Part shown: positions 33,719 through 42,271 of the stretch, in pieces
Layout: the number at the start of each line of letters is the position of its first letter
Numbering within the stretch: the stretch's first letter is position 1
Assembly: GCA_900540855.1 (NCBI GenBank)
Contig: UQHK01000003.1
Location: 1-64,000 of the forward strand
Direction: 5' to 3'
Length of the DNA: 64,000 nucleotides
Origin: an uncultured Collinsella sp.
GTDB taxonomy: Bacteria > Actinomycetota > Coriobacteriia > Coriobacteriales > Coriobacteriaceae
The notes under the pieces: model-generated
The model's database searches: none
The model's input: only the letters and a program-made list of their open reading frames with translations
Told to the model about the DNA's origin: nothing
Made by a program: the position numbers and the translations under genes

Positions 33719-35935
33719 ATGGAACAATTCTCGCAATCGGGCTCGCGCGGTCGACGCCGCACGGGCAACGAGCCGGCGCCGCACGAACGCGTGAAGGGCG
33801 AGCGCCGTGCCAACGAGCCGCGACGCACCGCGAGCCCCCATCGCGCTTCTGCCAACAACGCGGGCCGCGCCAACACTCCCGCCGCGGAGCAGACGCCTGC
33901 TCGCCCCAAGTCCCGCTACATCCCTGCCCTTGACGGCCTGCGCACGCTTGCCGTCGTCGCGGTGGTGCTCTATCACCTCAACCTCACGTGGGCTCAGGGC
34001 GGCCTGCTTGGCGTCACGATCTTCTTTGTGCTTTCGGGCTATCTGATCACGCGCTTGCTGCTCAACGAAGTCGCTAAGACCGGTCGCATCGACCTTAAGA
34101 GCTTCTGGATTCGCCGCATCCGTCGCCTGGTCCCCGCCGTGGTAACGGTAGTGTTCGTGACCTGCGCGCTGTGCACCATCTTTAACCACGTGATGCTCAC
34201 CAAGATGCGTCCCGACATTCTGCCGTCGCTGCTGTTCTTTAACAACTGGTGGCAGATTATGCAGGACGTCTCGTACTTCAATGCTCTGGGCGATCCCTCG
34301 CCGCTTACGCACTTTTGGTCGCTCGCCATCGAGGAACAGTTCTACCTGGTTTGGCCCCCGCTGCTGCTCGCTATGGTATCCATGCACATGAGCAAGCCCA
34401 ACACGCGCCGCATGGTTCTGGGCCTGGCTGCTGTCTCCGCCATCGCCATGATGGTGCTCTATAACCCCGCCGCCGACCCCAGCCGCGTGTACTACGGCAC
34501 CGACACCCGCGTCTTCTCGCTGCTGCTGGGCGCCTGGATGGCCTTTATCCCCGATCGCGACCTGGCGCCGGTGCGTCTCGCTCATCGTTTGGGGCTCAAT
34601 CGCCTGGCTGGCGCCGCCAAGCACGGCAAGAACGCCGAGGGCAAGCCTGGCGAGAAGGCCGACAACGCAGCCGAGACCGTCCCGGCACAGCCGAGCGCCC
34701 TCGTGCGCTTTTGGTCCTCGCCCGCATCCATCGATGTGTTGGGCGTCGTGGGTCTGGTTGGCCTTGCCGCCATGGTCGCGCTCACCAACGGCTACACCGC
34801 GTTCCAGTATCGCGGCGGCACGCTGCTATGCTCCATCCTCACGCTCATGGTCATCGCGGCCTGCGTGCAGCCCCAGGGAATGGTTGCCCGCGCACTGTCC
34901 GCCGAGCCGCTCGTGTGGGTTGGCAAGCGCTCGTACAGCATCTACCTGTGGCACTATCCGCTACTGTTGCTCATGAACCCGGTCGCCAACATCAACGATA
35001 CGCCGTGGTGGCAGTACATTTTGCAGGTGTTGTTGGTGGTCGCCGTAGCCGAATGTTCATATCGCTTTATCGAGACGCCGTTTAGAAAGGGCGCCTTTGG
35101 GCGCACCGTATCCGAGTTCCGCGACGGCACCACCGCGCCCGCCAACTGGGTGCGCGCGCACGTCCCTGTCTGCGCAGCCTGCGCTGTCGTGTTGGTCGTT
35201 GCACTGGGCGGCCTGATCTTTGTGCCGGAGACCTCCGCACTGAGCGGTGAGGGCGCCGAAGTCCTCAACAAGGAAGCCAAAAACACCGCGCCCACCGACC
35301 AGCAGGCGGCCGACGACACCGACAAGGACAACGACGGCTTCCCCGATGGCTCCTACGATCTGCTTATGATCGGCGACTCCGTGTCGCTGCGTGCCGTGGA
35401 CACCTTTGACGGCGTGTTCCCGCACAGCCATATCGATGCCGAAAAGGGCCGCCAGTTTGATGCGGGCCGCGCGACATTTGAGGGCTATATCCAGCAGAAC
35501 CTTGCCGGCAAGATCGTGGTCTTTGCGCTGGGCACCAACGGCTTGGTAACCGACGATCAGATCGACGCCATCATGGCCGATGCGGGAGATAAGCGTATTG
35601 TGGTGTTTGTGAACACACGCAGCCCGCAGCCGTGGGTTGGCTCTACCAACCAGGCCATCGCCAACGCCGCTACGCGCTACAAGAACGTGCGCGTTATCGA
35701 CTGGTACGGATACAGCGCCAACCGCAACGACCTGTTCGATGGCGATGGCACGCACCTATCGACCACTGGCGTGACCGAGTACCTCAACTTGATCCACGAT
35801 GCCGTCAAAAAGGACCTGCCCGTACACCCCGAAGATCACGTCAACGATCCGCAGCCGGCAGCCGTCAAGTCTGCCACCGACGCACTCGTCAATGCCCTCG
35901 CCTACAAACCACACAAGCTGGGCACCGACAAGTAG
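33719..35935 (+). CDS. Membrane acyltransferase with SGNH domain (OafA/OatA-like)
   Basis: 738 residues. After a basic, disordered N-terminus (about 1-65), an acyltransferase-3 domain begins with RYIPALDGLRTLAVVAVVLYH and spans about ten helices to residue 500, including SLAIEEQFYLVWP. The extracytoplasmic C-terminal half has an SGNH-hydrolase fold with GDSVSLRA (catalytic Ser) near 550 and DGTHLS (Asp, His) near 680. This layout is that of peptidoglycan or polysaccharide O-acetyltransferases. The start ATG at 33719 has only a weak ribosome site. It is divergent from the ribokinase operon and monocistronic. The acceptor molecule is unknown. Confidence 0.87.
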   Translation: MEQFSQSGSRGRRRTGNEPAPHERVKGERRANEPRRTASPHRASANNAGRANTPAAEQTPARPKSRYIPALDGLRTLAVVAVVLYHLNLTWAQGGLLGVTIFFVLSGYLITRLLLNEVAKTGRIDLKSFWIRRIRRLVPAVVTVVFVTCALCTIFNHVMLTKMRPDILPSLLFFNNWWQIMQDVSYFNALGDPSPLTHFWSLAIEEQFYLVWPPLLLAMVSMHMSKPNTRRMVLGLAAVSAIAMMVLYNPAADPSRVYYGTDTRVFSLLLGAWMAFIPDRDLAPVRLAHRLGLNRLAGAAKHGKNAEGKPGEKADNAAETVPAQPSALVRFWSSPASIDVLGVVGLVGLAAMVALTNGYTAFQYRGGTLLCSILTLMVIAACVQPQGMVARALSAEPLVWVGKRSYSIYLWHYPLLLLMNPVANINDTPWWQYILQVLLVVAVAECSYRFIETPFRKGAFGRTVSEFRDGTTAPANWVRAHVPVCAACAVVLVVALGGLIFVPETSALSGEGAEVLNKEAKNTAPTDQQAADDTDKDNDGFPDGSYDLLMIGDSVSLRAVDTFDGVFPHSHIDAEKGRQFDAGRATFEGYIQQNLAGKIVVFALGTNGLVTDDQIDAIMADAGDKRIVVFVNTRSPQPWVGSTNQAIANAATRYKNVRVIDWYGYSANRNDLFDGDGTHLSTTGVTEYLNLIHDAVKKDLPVHPEDHVNDPQPAAVKSATDALVNALAYKPHKLGTDK

Positions 35936-36012
35936 CACGCAGCAAAATCTGTGTACACCCGCAGCAACCAACCAAAAATCGCTCTTTTCGAGCCGGCTCC
36001 GAGAGGCCATGG

Positions 36013-36046
36013 GCAAAAAAGAGGCCGCAGCCCATGGCCGCGGCCC
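36013..36046 (-). terminator. Terminator of the MgtE-like/NRAMP operon
   Basis: Minus-strand stem GGCCGC / GCGGCC followed by TCTTTTTT. A competing GCCATGGGC dyad overlaps it. Confidence 0.65.
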
Positions 36047-36067
36047 GCTCGAAACCCAAAAGAGGCG

Positions 36068-37330
36068 CTACGCGCTGTAGCCCATCGCTTGCAGCACAAA
36101 CATGACGACCGTCAGCACCGTAATCACGCCGATAGTCGCCCACGTGAGCACGTTCCACACGCGGCCGTTGCGGTTGGCGCCCATAATGTGACGGTCGGCG
36201 GCGATAACCACTTGGAACACCAGAACCACGGGCAGTAGCACGCCATTGATGACCTGCGAGGTCATCATAATCTGGAACAGATCGACGCCGGGCATAAGCA
36301 CCAGCACGGCAGAGATACCGATGATGGCCGTAATGATGCCGCGATAGACCGGGGCCTCGTCCCAGCTGCGGTCGGCACCGCGCTCCCAGCCAAATGCCTC
36401 GCAGATAGCGCTCGACGTAACGCCCGGCAGCACGCAGGCAGCCAAGAAGCTCGCCGCGACCAGGCCCGAGGCAAACAGTACCGTGGACCACTGACCCGCA
36501 ATAGGCTCCAGCGCGCGGGCAGCATCGGCAGCATCGCTAATCTGAATACCCGCCGGGAACAATACCGTGCCGGTCGTGATGATAATGAAGCCCGCAATGA
36601 TATCAGCAGCGATCGAGCCGCTCACGGTATCAATACGCTGCAGCACGATATCGTCCTCGCCCGCGTTCTTATCGACCACGTTGTTCTGCGCCAAGAAAAT
36701 CATCCACGGCGCGATAGTGGTACCGATCGTTGCGACCACGAGCGACACGTAGCTGGGGTCATTTTGAATGTTGGGCACGACCAGGTCGACCGCGACCTCA
36801 CCCCAGTTGGGGCCAGCCATAAACGCGGCGACAATATAGGTCACGAACACGCAGCTCACCAGCAGCAGAATCTTCTCGATGCGCTGGAAACTACCCGACA
36901 TGGTAAGCATCCACACCAGCAGCGCCACCAACGGCACCGAGATGCTCGCCGGCACGCCAAAGAGAGCAAGGCCGCTGGCGATGCCCGCAAACTCCGAAAT
37001 GGTCACAGCCGTGTTGGCGATCAACAGCGCCGCCATGGCCAACACGCTCTTGCGCACGCCAAAGCGCTCGCGAATGAGCGATGCCAGGCCCTTGCCCGTG
37101 ACGCAGCCGCAGCGCGCCGCAGTCTCCTGCGTCACGATGAGCAGCACAGTCATGACGGGAAGCATCCAGAGCATCTTGTAGCCATAGCTGGCGCCCGCGC
37201 TGGAATACGTTGCAATGCCGCCGGCGTCATTGCCCGAAAGCGCCGCCAGCAGACCGGGACCCATAGCGCCAAAGATGGCCGCGATGGTCAGCTTTTGCTT
37301 GGTGCCCGACTTTTGCTTGGTATTTTGCAC
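36068..37330 (-). CDS. NRAMP-family transporter with altered metal site (NRMT-like, likely Mg2+)
   Basis: 420 residues, about eleven membrane helices. Overall sequence is NRAMP (GPGLLAALSGNDAGGIATYSSAGA opening the first helix in two parts: GPGLLAALSGN and DAGGIATYSS). The canonical helix-1 DPGN is replaced by DAGG, and the helix-6 MPH methionine region reads TIAPWMIF. Loss of Asn and of the soft Met ligand is what distinguishes NRAMP-related Mg2+ transporters such as that of Eggerthella lenta. The GTG at 37330 lies 9 nt past the stop of an MgtE-like gene, so the two are co-transcribed, supporting Mg2+ rather than Mn2+. Confidence 0.8.
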   Translation of the reverse strand: MQNTKQKSGTKQKLTIAAIFGAMGPGLLAALSGNDAGGIATYSSAGASYGYKMLWMLPVMTVLLIVTQETAARCGCVTGKGLASLIRERFGVRKSVLAMAALLIANTAVTISEFAGIASGLALFGVPASISVPLVALLVWMLTMSGSFQRIEKILLLVSCVFVTYIVAAFMAGPNWGEVAVDLVVPNIQNDPSYVSLVVATIGTTIAPWMIFLAQNNVVDKNAGEDDIVLQRIDTVSGSIAADIIAGFIIITTGTVLFPAGIQISDAADAARALEPIAGQWSTVLFASGLVAASFLAACVLPGVTSSAICEAFGWERGADRSWDEAPVYRGIITAIIGISAVLVLMPGVDLFQIMMTSQVINGVLLPVVLVFQVVIAADRHIMGANRNGRVWNVLTWATIGVITVLTVVMFVLQAMGYSA

Positions 37331-37338
37331 GCGACCAC

Positions 37339-39183
37339 CTAACCCATGACTGACATGGCGAGCAGCACCGCGGCGATGCAATACGCCACACACGAGATCA
37401 TGACGGCAATGACGTTCATGGCGGTGCCCGACGTGTTGAGGTCATGCTCGTCACGCCAGAACAGCACCATCAGGTAAATCACGGCGCTCATGTTGCCAAC
37501 CAGGCAAATGATGGCAGCGATATTAAAGCACCCGGTAAAGAGTTGCTCCTCAAACATGGGCGCATCGGGGAACGCGGCGGTGCGCACCAGCTGGGCGCAC
37601 AGGTAGGTCACGAGTGACAGAATCAGGCCCATGCCCGTGCTCTGGAAGAAGAATCCCAGATACGGCTTGGGCTCGTCGTCGTGACCGTCATACTCCAGGA
37701 AGTAGTTCTTGACGAACGACACCATGCGCGAGGCCGCCAGCAGCACGAGCGGCATGGCGCACATGGGGAACACCACCAGATGCGCGGAGCCGAGCGCCGT
37801 TCCCAGCACGGTCGCCATGATGCACGACGCGATGCCCCATACAACAACCCAGTACTGGCGATGCACGAACCAGCTGAGCACGTTCGTCGAGTCGTCGGAC
37901 GCGCTGTCACCCGAGCCGACACCAGCGATCTGCAGGTCCTCCTGATGCTCCTCGGCGATAACGTCCATGGCGTCGTCGAAGGTTACGATACCCAGGATGT
38001 GGCGGTTCTCGTCGCAGACGGGGATAGCGACCAGGTCATACTTGGTCATCTCGTCCGTTACGTCTTCCTGGTCCTCGTCGGGCGACACGTAGACCAGGTC
38101 GCGATAGGCCAGCTGACCCAGCGTGGCGTCGCGATCGGCTACGATCAGCGTTCGCAGCGAAAGCACACCGGTCAGCATGCCGCTCGGATCCTCGGTATAG
38201 ACGTAGTAGACGCTCTCGAAGTCCTCGTCGAGCTCGCGAATCGCCTCGATGGCGTCACCGACCGTTGCCGTGGCAGGCAGGGAGACAAACTCCGAGGTCA
38301 TGATGCGGCCGGCGGTGTTGTCCTCATACCCCAGCAGGTTACGAATCGCCTTCTCCTCCTTGACGCCCATCAGGCGCAGGAGCTTCTCGGCCTTCTCGTA
38401 ATCAAGCTCGTCGATCAGGTCGGCAGCGTCGTCCGGGTCCATCATGGCCAGCATCGACGATGCGTCCGTGTCGGACAGGCCCTCGAGTATCTCGGTCATA
38501 AGCTCGTCGTCATCGAACTCCGAGATAGCTTCGGCTGCCTGGGCGGTATCGAGCTGCGCAAACACCTGCGCACGTAGGCGCGGGTCGAGCTGCTCGATAA
38601 TGTCGGCGATGTCGGCAGGGTGCAGCTCGCCGAGCGTCTTGTGCGACACCGAGAGTTGGATGTTTTTAGTCGAGCGGTCGAGCAGGTCCATGTAGGACCA
38701 AGCGATGATGTCCTCGCTGAGCGGCTTGCCCAGGTGCTTCATAAAGCCCTCGACGACGTGCTCGAGTGCGGGGCTGATCGCGCGCAGCAGACCGCGGGCA
38801 CCGACCTCGGCACCCAACAGGCGCAGCTGGTTTTCGCCCGACATGGAAAACTTGATGTCGTTGACGCGCACGACCTTCATGCCCTGCGTGTCGACGATCT
38901 GCTTATTGAGCACGTCGCGCGCCAGCAGGAGCTCGGTCGGCTGCAGGTACGAGAAGCGAATATTGGTGGCAGACGTGTTGAGATACACGCCCGTCTCGTC
39001 GATACGGTCGACCCATTTGCGCCAGCTGATCATAAACGGCGTCTTGCCGGGGCCGCGGAACGCGAGCGACGTCACGTGCGGAAAAACTTCGCCGGTTGCA
39101 ATGCCAAAATCGTTGACCACGCCGAGCTTTTCGCCGTCGACGTCCAAGACTGGCAATTTGAGCATCTCACTCAGATAATTCAA
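37339..39183 (-). CDS. MgtE-like protein: PRC barrel, MgtE-N, CBS pair and atypical membrane domain
   Basis: 614 residues. Order: PRC barrel (1-90; LPVLDVDGEKLGVVNDFG), second barrel-like region to 150, MgtE N superhelical domain (about 190-300; LHPADIADIIEQLDP), a CBS pair (about 310-430; IMTSEFVSLP, RTLIVADRDATLGQL), and five helices from 455. In MgtE the cytoplasmic part senses Mg2+. The membrane part here lacks the conserved GGN-type pore motif of MgtE, so it may not itself transport Mg2+. Translation appears to start at TTG (39183) with GGGGAG 5 nt before it; PRC homology begins immediately. A short ORF overlaps this start. Confidence 0.8.
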   Translation of the reverse strand: MNYLSEMLKLPVLDVDGEKLGVVNDFGIATGEVFPHVTSLAFRGPGKTPFMISWRKWVDRIDETGVYLNTSATNIRFSYLQPTELLLARDVLNKQIVDTQGMKVVRVNDIKFSMSGENQLRLLGAEVGARGLLRAISPALEHVVEGFMKHLGKPLSEDIIAWSYMDLLDRSTKNIQLSVSHKTLGELHPADIADIIEQLDPRLRAQVFAQLDTAQAAEAISEFDDDELMTEILEGLSDTDASSMLAMMDPDDAADLIDELDYEKAEKLLRLMGVKEEKAIRNLLGYEDNTAGRIMTSEFVSLPATATVGDAIEAIRELDEDFESVYYVYTEDPSGMLTGVLSLRTLIVADRDATLGQLAYRDLVYVSPDEDQEDVTDEMTKYDLVAIPVCDENRHILGIVTFDDAMDVIAEEHQEDLQIAGVGSGDSASDDSTNVLSWFVHRQYWVVVWGIASCIMATVLGTALGSAHLVVFPMCAMPLVLLAASRMVSFVKNYFLEYDGHDDEPKPYLGFFFQSTGMGLILSLVTYLCAQLVRTAAFPDAPMFEEQLFTGCFNIAAIICLVGNMSAVIYLMVLFWRDEHDLNTSGTAMNVIAVMISCVAYCIAAVLLAMSVMG

Positions 39184-39199
39184 TGGTGCTCCCCATCAT
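39167..39199 (-). CDS. Possible 10-codon leader peptide overlapping the MgtE-like start
   Basis: ATG at 39199 has a strong GGAGGA 4 nt upstream and reads MMGSTIELSE to a TGA at 39167-39169, in a different frame from the MgtE-like gene. It overlaps that gene's TTG start by 17 nt. A GC-rich hairpin (39207-39235) touches its ribosome site. The arrangement could couple or throttle translation of the transporter, but there is no direct evidence. Confidence 0.35.
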   Translation of the reverse strand: MMGSTIELSE

Positions 39200-39511
39200 T
39201 ATTCCTCCGGACGCGGCCGCGCGTGCGGCGTCCGGGGGCTTCTGGATATGTATACGCATGCGCGGGCGGCACGCCGCTCGACGCTTACACCCCGTGCATG
39301 CGCAAAAAGCACCTGCATGGGATCATCGACTGTATGGTCGAGGTTTGGATTTCACCTGTAACCTTTCTCTTGACCCTCATTAACCGCAGTAACTATAGCA
39401 TCAGCACCGCCCTGCGGCATCGAATTTATGCGCTGCACATTGCAGGCATACCAAACGCTGACGTATCCGTGACATAGCCATTGGGGACGTTCTTAAACGA
39501 CTACCCAATGA
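39184..39511. other. Intergenic region upstream of the MgtE-like operon
   Basis: 328 nt. Contains a GC-rich hairpin CCGGACGC / GCGTCCGG (39207-39235), a leader ORF, and hairpin repeat A at 39476-39513. I compared it by eye with the M-box and yybP-ykoY consensus and saw no match. Confidence 0.55.
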
Positions 39512-39513
39512 CT
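39476..39513. repeat. Hairpin repeat, family A variant (nested stem)
   Basis: Outer arms AGCCATTGGG and CCCAATGACT enclose ACGTTCTTAAACGAC, the inverse of the AGTCGTTTAAGAACGT core. It overlaps the stop codon of the deacetylase-like gene. Confidence 0.75.
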
Positions 39514-40918
39514 ACTCTGTGGTGTCATCGTCCTCGGCAAGTTGGGGGAACACGGCGTCCTTGGGCATGGTGACCTTCGTCAGCGAGGTGAGCTTTTTGC
39601 TCAGCGACGTGTCCGTCTTGACCAGGTCGCTGAGCGTCACGATCTTGTAGCCATCGGCGACAAGACCGTCGATAATCTGCGGCAGCGCCTCGAGCGTCTG
39701 CTCGGCGCATTCGTCTCTATCGGTGAGCAGCACGATATTGCCCGGCGTCACCGAATCGAGCACCGTTGAGACCTGCTCGTCGGCACCGTTGAGCAGCCAG
39801 TCGCCCGAGTCAATATTCCACGAGACCACGGCGGAGACCAGGTCCATCGCATCAATCCAGTTTTGCTCGTCAAAGGCAGCATAGGGAGCACGCAGCAGCA
39901 TCGTCTTCACGCCGGTCGCCGACTTAATCGCATCGGTGCCTTTCGTGATCTGCTCGCGTACCGCCTCACGGTCCTGGCCCTTGAGCGAATCGTCGCTGTA
40001 GCTGTTGGATCCGATCTCGCACCCGGCATCGACAATCGCCTTGGCCGTGGCAGGCGAGGCCTCGGCCGCATCGCCCGAAAGGAAGAACGTCGCGGTAACG
40101 CCCTTTTCCTTGAGCACCTGCAAGATCTGTTTGGTGGCGCCGCTCGGACCCTCGTCAAACGTCAGCGCCACGTACTTTTTGTTGCCCTTGGGCGCCACGC
40201 TGGCGCACGCAACGACGCAATCGGTGGCGGGCACAACCTCGCCGCGGTCCTGCGTCTTGCCCGACTGCTCACCAACCCACACCTCGGAGCGGCCCTGGAC
40301 ACCCCATGTCTGCACATACTCGATAGCGCCCGTGCCCTCGACCTTGAGCTTGGGCTCGATAACCGTAGCCTGAACCTCGTGCTTCTCGTAGGTGTTACGG
40401 CCATCCTTGACCGTCACCTTCTCGCCGCCCTCAAGTTCGCGGCTATCCCATTTGCCCTGTTTTATGCGCTTGCCGTCCACCTTAACCGACAGCTTTTCGC
40501 CGCCATGGCGCTTGAGCACGCTGTCATCGACGGCCAGCAGGTCGCCTGCGTCGTAGGTATCGGTCAACTCCTGGTCGTCGATGAGATTCTGCAGCGTAGA
40601 GCCCACGCGCACCGCGGTCTTTTGCCCGTTGAGTTCCACGTCCACGCTGCGGTTGACGTAGCCCACGACGGCAGCGATAAACAGCACGAGCGCACAGCCC
40701 ACGGCAATGAGCGCATAGGGCAGACGGGACGGTCGGCGCGGCGAGCGCCCGTTGCCGATGCGCGCGCTGCGGTCGCTAAACCCGCGGCTATGGTTGAGGT
40801 ACATCGCGCCGGGCTTACGGCGGCGACGGCGCTGACCGCTGGGCAGCTGCCCCAGGTCGCGGCGCGCCGTCGGACGCGCACCCGAACGCCCGTTTAAGTT
40901 GGATCCGTTTTGGCGCAT
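39512..40918 (-). CDS. Polysaccharide-deacetylase-like protein lacking zinc histidines
   Basis: 468 residues. A basic cytoplasmic tail (1-65), one membrane helix (about 68-88, ALIAVGCALVLFIAAVVGY), a DUF348/G5-like beta region (to 200), and a NodB-fold domain (about 245-440; KYVALTFDEGPSGAT). Normal NodB enzymes bind zinc through an H-x3-H motif; here the matching segment reads GSNSYSDDSL with no histidine, and the motif-1 TFDDGP is TFDEGP. The extracellular domain is thus probably catalytically dead and could bind peptidoglycan or glycans. GGGGGAGGG precedes the ATG. Family is clear, loss of activity is an inference. Confidence 0.82.
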   Translation of the reverse strand: MRQNGSNLNGRSGARPTARRDLGQLPSGQRRRRRKPGAMYLNHSRGFSDRSARIGNGRSPRRPSRLPYALIAVGCALVLFIAAVVGYVNRSVDVELNGQKTAVRVGSTLQNLIDDQELTDTYDAGDLLAVDDSVLKRHGGEKLSVKVDGKRIKQGKWDSRELEGGEKVTVKDGRNTYEKHEVQATVIEPKLKVEGTGAIEYVQTWGVQGRSEVWVGEQSGKTQDRGEVVPATDCVVACASVAPKGNKKYVALTFDEGPSGATKQILQVLKEKGVTATFFLSGDAAEASPATAKAIVDAGCEIGSNSYSDDSLKGQDREAVREQITKGTDAIKSATGVKTMLLRAPYAAFDEQNWIDAMDLVSAVVSWNIDSGDWLLNGADEQVSTVLDSVTPGNIVLLTDRDECAEQTLEALPQIIDGLVADGYKIVTLSDLVKTDTSLSKKLTSLTKVTMPKDAVFPQLAEDDDTTE

Positions 40919-40939
40919 GTGCCCTCCCCCATAAACACA

Positions 40940-40969
40940 GCAAGCCGGAGCAACAGGTCTCCGGCTTGC
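40940..40969 (-). terminator. Terminator between deacetylase-like and PRC-barrel genes
   Basis: The 11-bp perfect stem GCAAGCCGGAG / CTCCGGCTTGC lies just past the PRC-barrel gene and before the next minus-strand gene; a modest T-rich tail (TGTGTTTA) follows on the minus strand. Confidence 0.65.
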
Positions 40970-40990
40970 CTCCCATCATTTGGTACGTCG

Positions 40991-41746
40991 CTATTTTGTA
41001 GCTTTTGACGAGCCTCCGCTCGCCTTTTGGTATTCGTCCTTAAAGGCCTTGAACATACCGCGCGTCTTGCCGAGCTGCTTGCCCAGTGCGCGACTGCCCT
41101 TGTCCACGGCGACCGATCCCTTGTCGTCGAGCACCTTGGCGCCCTTTTTGACCTTGTCGCCCACCACGACGCTGGCCTCGGCGGCCTTGGCAGCCGCACC
41201 GCCCGAATACCCGAGCGACTTGACCTCGTCCGAGACGACCATCGCGCCGTTCTCGTAGCCGCGCAGCATCGTCGGCGGCACCTGCGTGTCGCCCACCAGC
41301 ACGCTCGAAGCGGCACCGGCGGTCACATAGAATGCCTGTACGATGCCCGAGCGTGGCTTGAACTCAACGTCCGAGCAGTAGCCCACAACATCGCCCGATT
41401 CCGTGCGCACGTCCATGCCAACCCAGATGATGCAATCGTCCAGGTTGATATCGAGGCGCTTGGCCGCGGCGGCATCGTACGTGCCCTTGACGTCATCGAC
41501 CGCAATGGCGCCCTCGTAGACACCAATGGCGTCTAGCGCTACGAATCGGTCGGGGCGCTCGATCATGCCCGCGATATCGGACTGGCGGACCATAAAGCCG
41601 ACCACACGCGTACCGCCCGGGGTAAAGACCGGAAAGTGAATCTTTCCGAGCTTTTTAGGGCTGCGCGGCGTGCCGTCCTTTTTGGTGCGCTTGTCCTCGG
41701 TAGGCTTGCGATAGATCTTGGCGCCGACAAAATCCCCGGCGCGCAT
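40991..41746 (-). CDS. PRC-barrel domain protein
   Basis: 251 residues, soluble. Two PRC-barrel-like units: residues about 5-95 (GAKIYRKPTEDK, VVGFMVRQSDIAGMIERPDRFVAL in parts) and about 110-170 (WVGMDVRTESGDVVGYCSDV). The last 70 residues are Lys/Ala/Gly-rich and probably disordered. PRC barrels act in small-molecule or RNA-machinery contexts and are also attached to the MgtE-like protein nearby. The ATG overlaps the stop of the YtxH-like gene by one base (TAATG), so both are coupled. The basic tail hints at nucleic acid or membrane contact. Function unknown. Confidence 0.72.
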   Translation of the reverse strand: MRAGDFVGAKIYRKPTEDKRTKKDGTPRSPKKLGKIHFPVFTPGGTRVVGFMVRQSDIAGMIERPDRFVALDAIGVYEGAIAVDDVKGTYDAAAAKRLDINLDDCIIWVGMDVRTESGDVVGYCSDVEFKPRSGIVQAFYVTAGAASSVLVGDTQVPPTMLRGYENGAMVVSDEVKSLGYSGGAAAKAAEASVVVGDKVKKGAKVLDDKGSVAVDKGSRALGKQLGKTRGMFKAFKDEYQKASGGSSKATK

Positions 41747-42135
41747 TATGCCTCGGTCGAGGGCTCCGCGGCCTCGGTATCAGCCTCGACGGCGTTCTCG
41801 ACCACGACGTCGGCGGCAGGCGTCACGTTGCCGCCCGAAATGGCGTCGTTGAGCTGCTCGCGCAGCTGGTCCATGCGCTCGCGGGCCAGGTCGACCTTGG
41901 CGCGCAGGTCGTCGGTCTTGGCGTCGACCATCGGGCCAAAGTCATTCACCGCGGCACGGGCCTCCTCGGCGCTGTGCTCGTAGGTGTCGCGCATATTGTC
42001 CCAGGCGTCGTTGGCGATATCGGCAGCCATGGCGCGGGTCTCGGCGCCCGAGCGCGGGGCCAGAGCAACACCGATAATAGCGCCGGCAGCAGCACCAAAA
42101 AGTGCGCCGGAGACAAAGCTGAAAGTCTTACCCAT
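41746..42135 (-). CDS. YtxH-domain protein
   Basis: 129 residues. A single N-terminal hydrophobic segment with a Gly/Ala pattern (FVSGALFGAAAGAIIGVALAP, residues about 5-25) and then SGAETRAMAADIANDAW and helical, coiled-coil-like sequence to about residue 95, ending in an acidic low-complexity tail. This is the YtxH family, small membrane-associated proteins often induced by stress. Start at 42135 (MGKTFSF) is chosen because GAGG is 7 nt upstream; another ATG two codons earlier is too close to it. It forms a two-gene unit with the PRC-barrel gene. Molecular role unknown. Confidence 0.78.
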   Translation of the reverse strand: MGKTFSFVSGALFGAAAGAIIGVALAPRSGAETRAMAADIANDAWDNMRDTYEHSAEEARAAVNDFGPMVDAKTDDLRAKVDLARERMDQLREQLNDAISGGNVTPAADVVVENAVEADTEAAEPSTEA

Positions 42136-42271
42136 GATCATTCCTCTCCTGCGGGCACGTCGGTGCCCACCGTTTGAATGCTGTCCATTATACCCGCAGC
42201 GCATCACTTGCCGCTCCGCTCATCTGCGTACGGCAAAGGCGCAGGTACGTGATGGTGATAAACGCGTAGGC

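Noticed and set aside
36068..37330. Ordinary MntH Mn2+/Fe2+ transporter
   Set aside because: The DPGN and MPH metal-site motifs are both altered, so the standard label would mislead.
39184..39400. M-box or yybP-ykoY riboswitch upstream of the MgtE-like operon
   Set aside because: No match to either consensus could be seen by eye.
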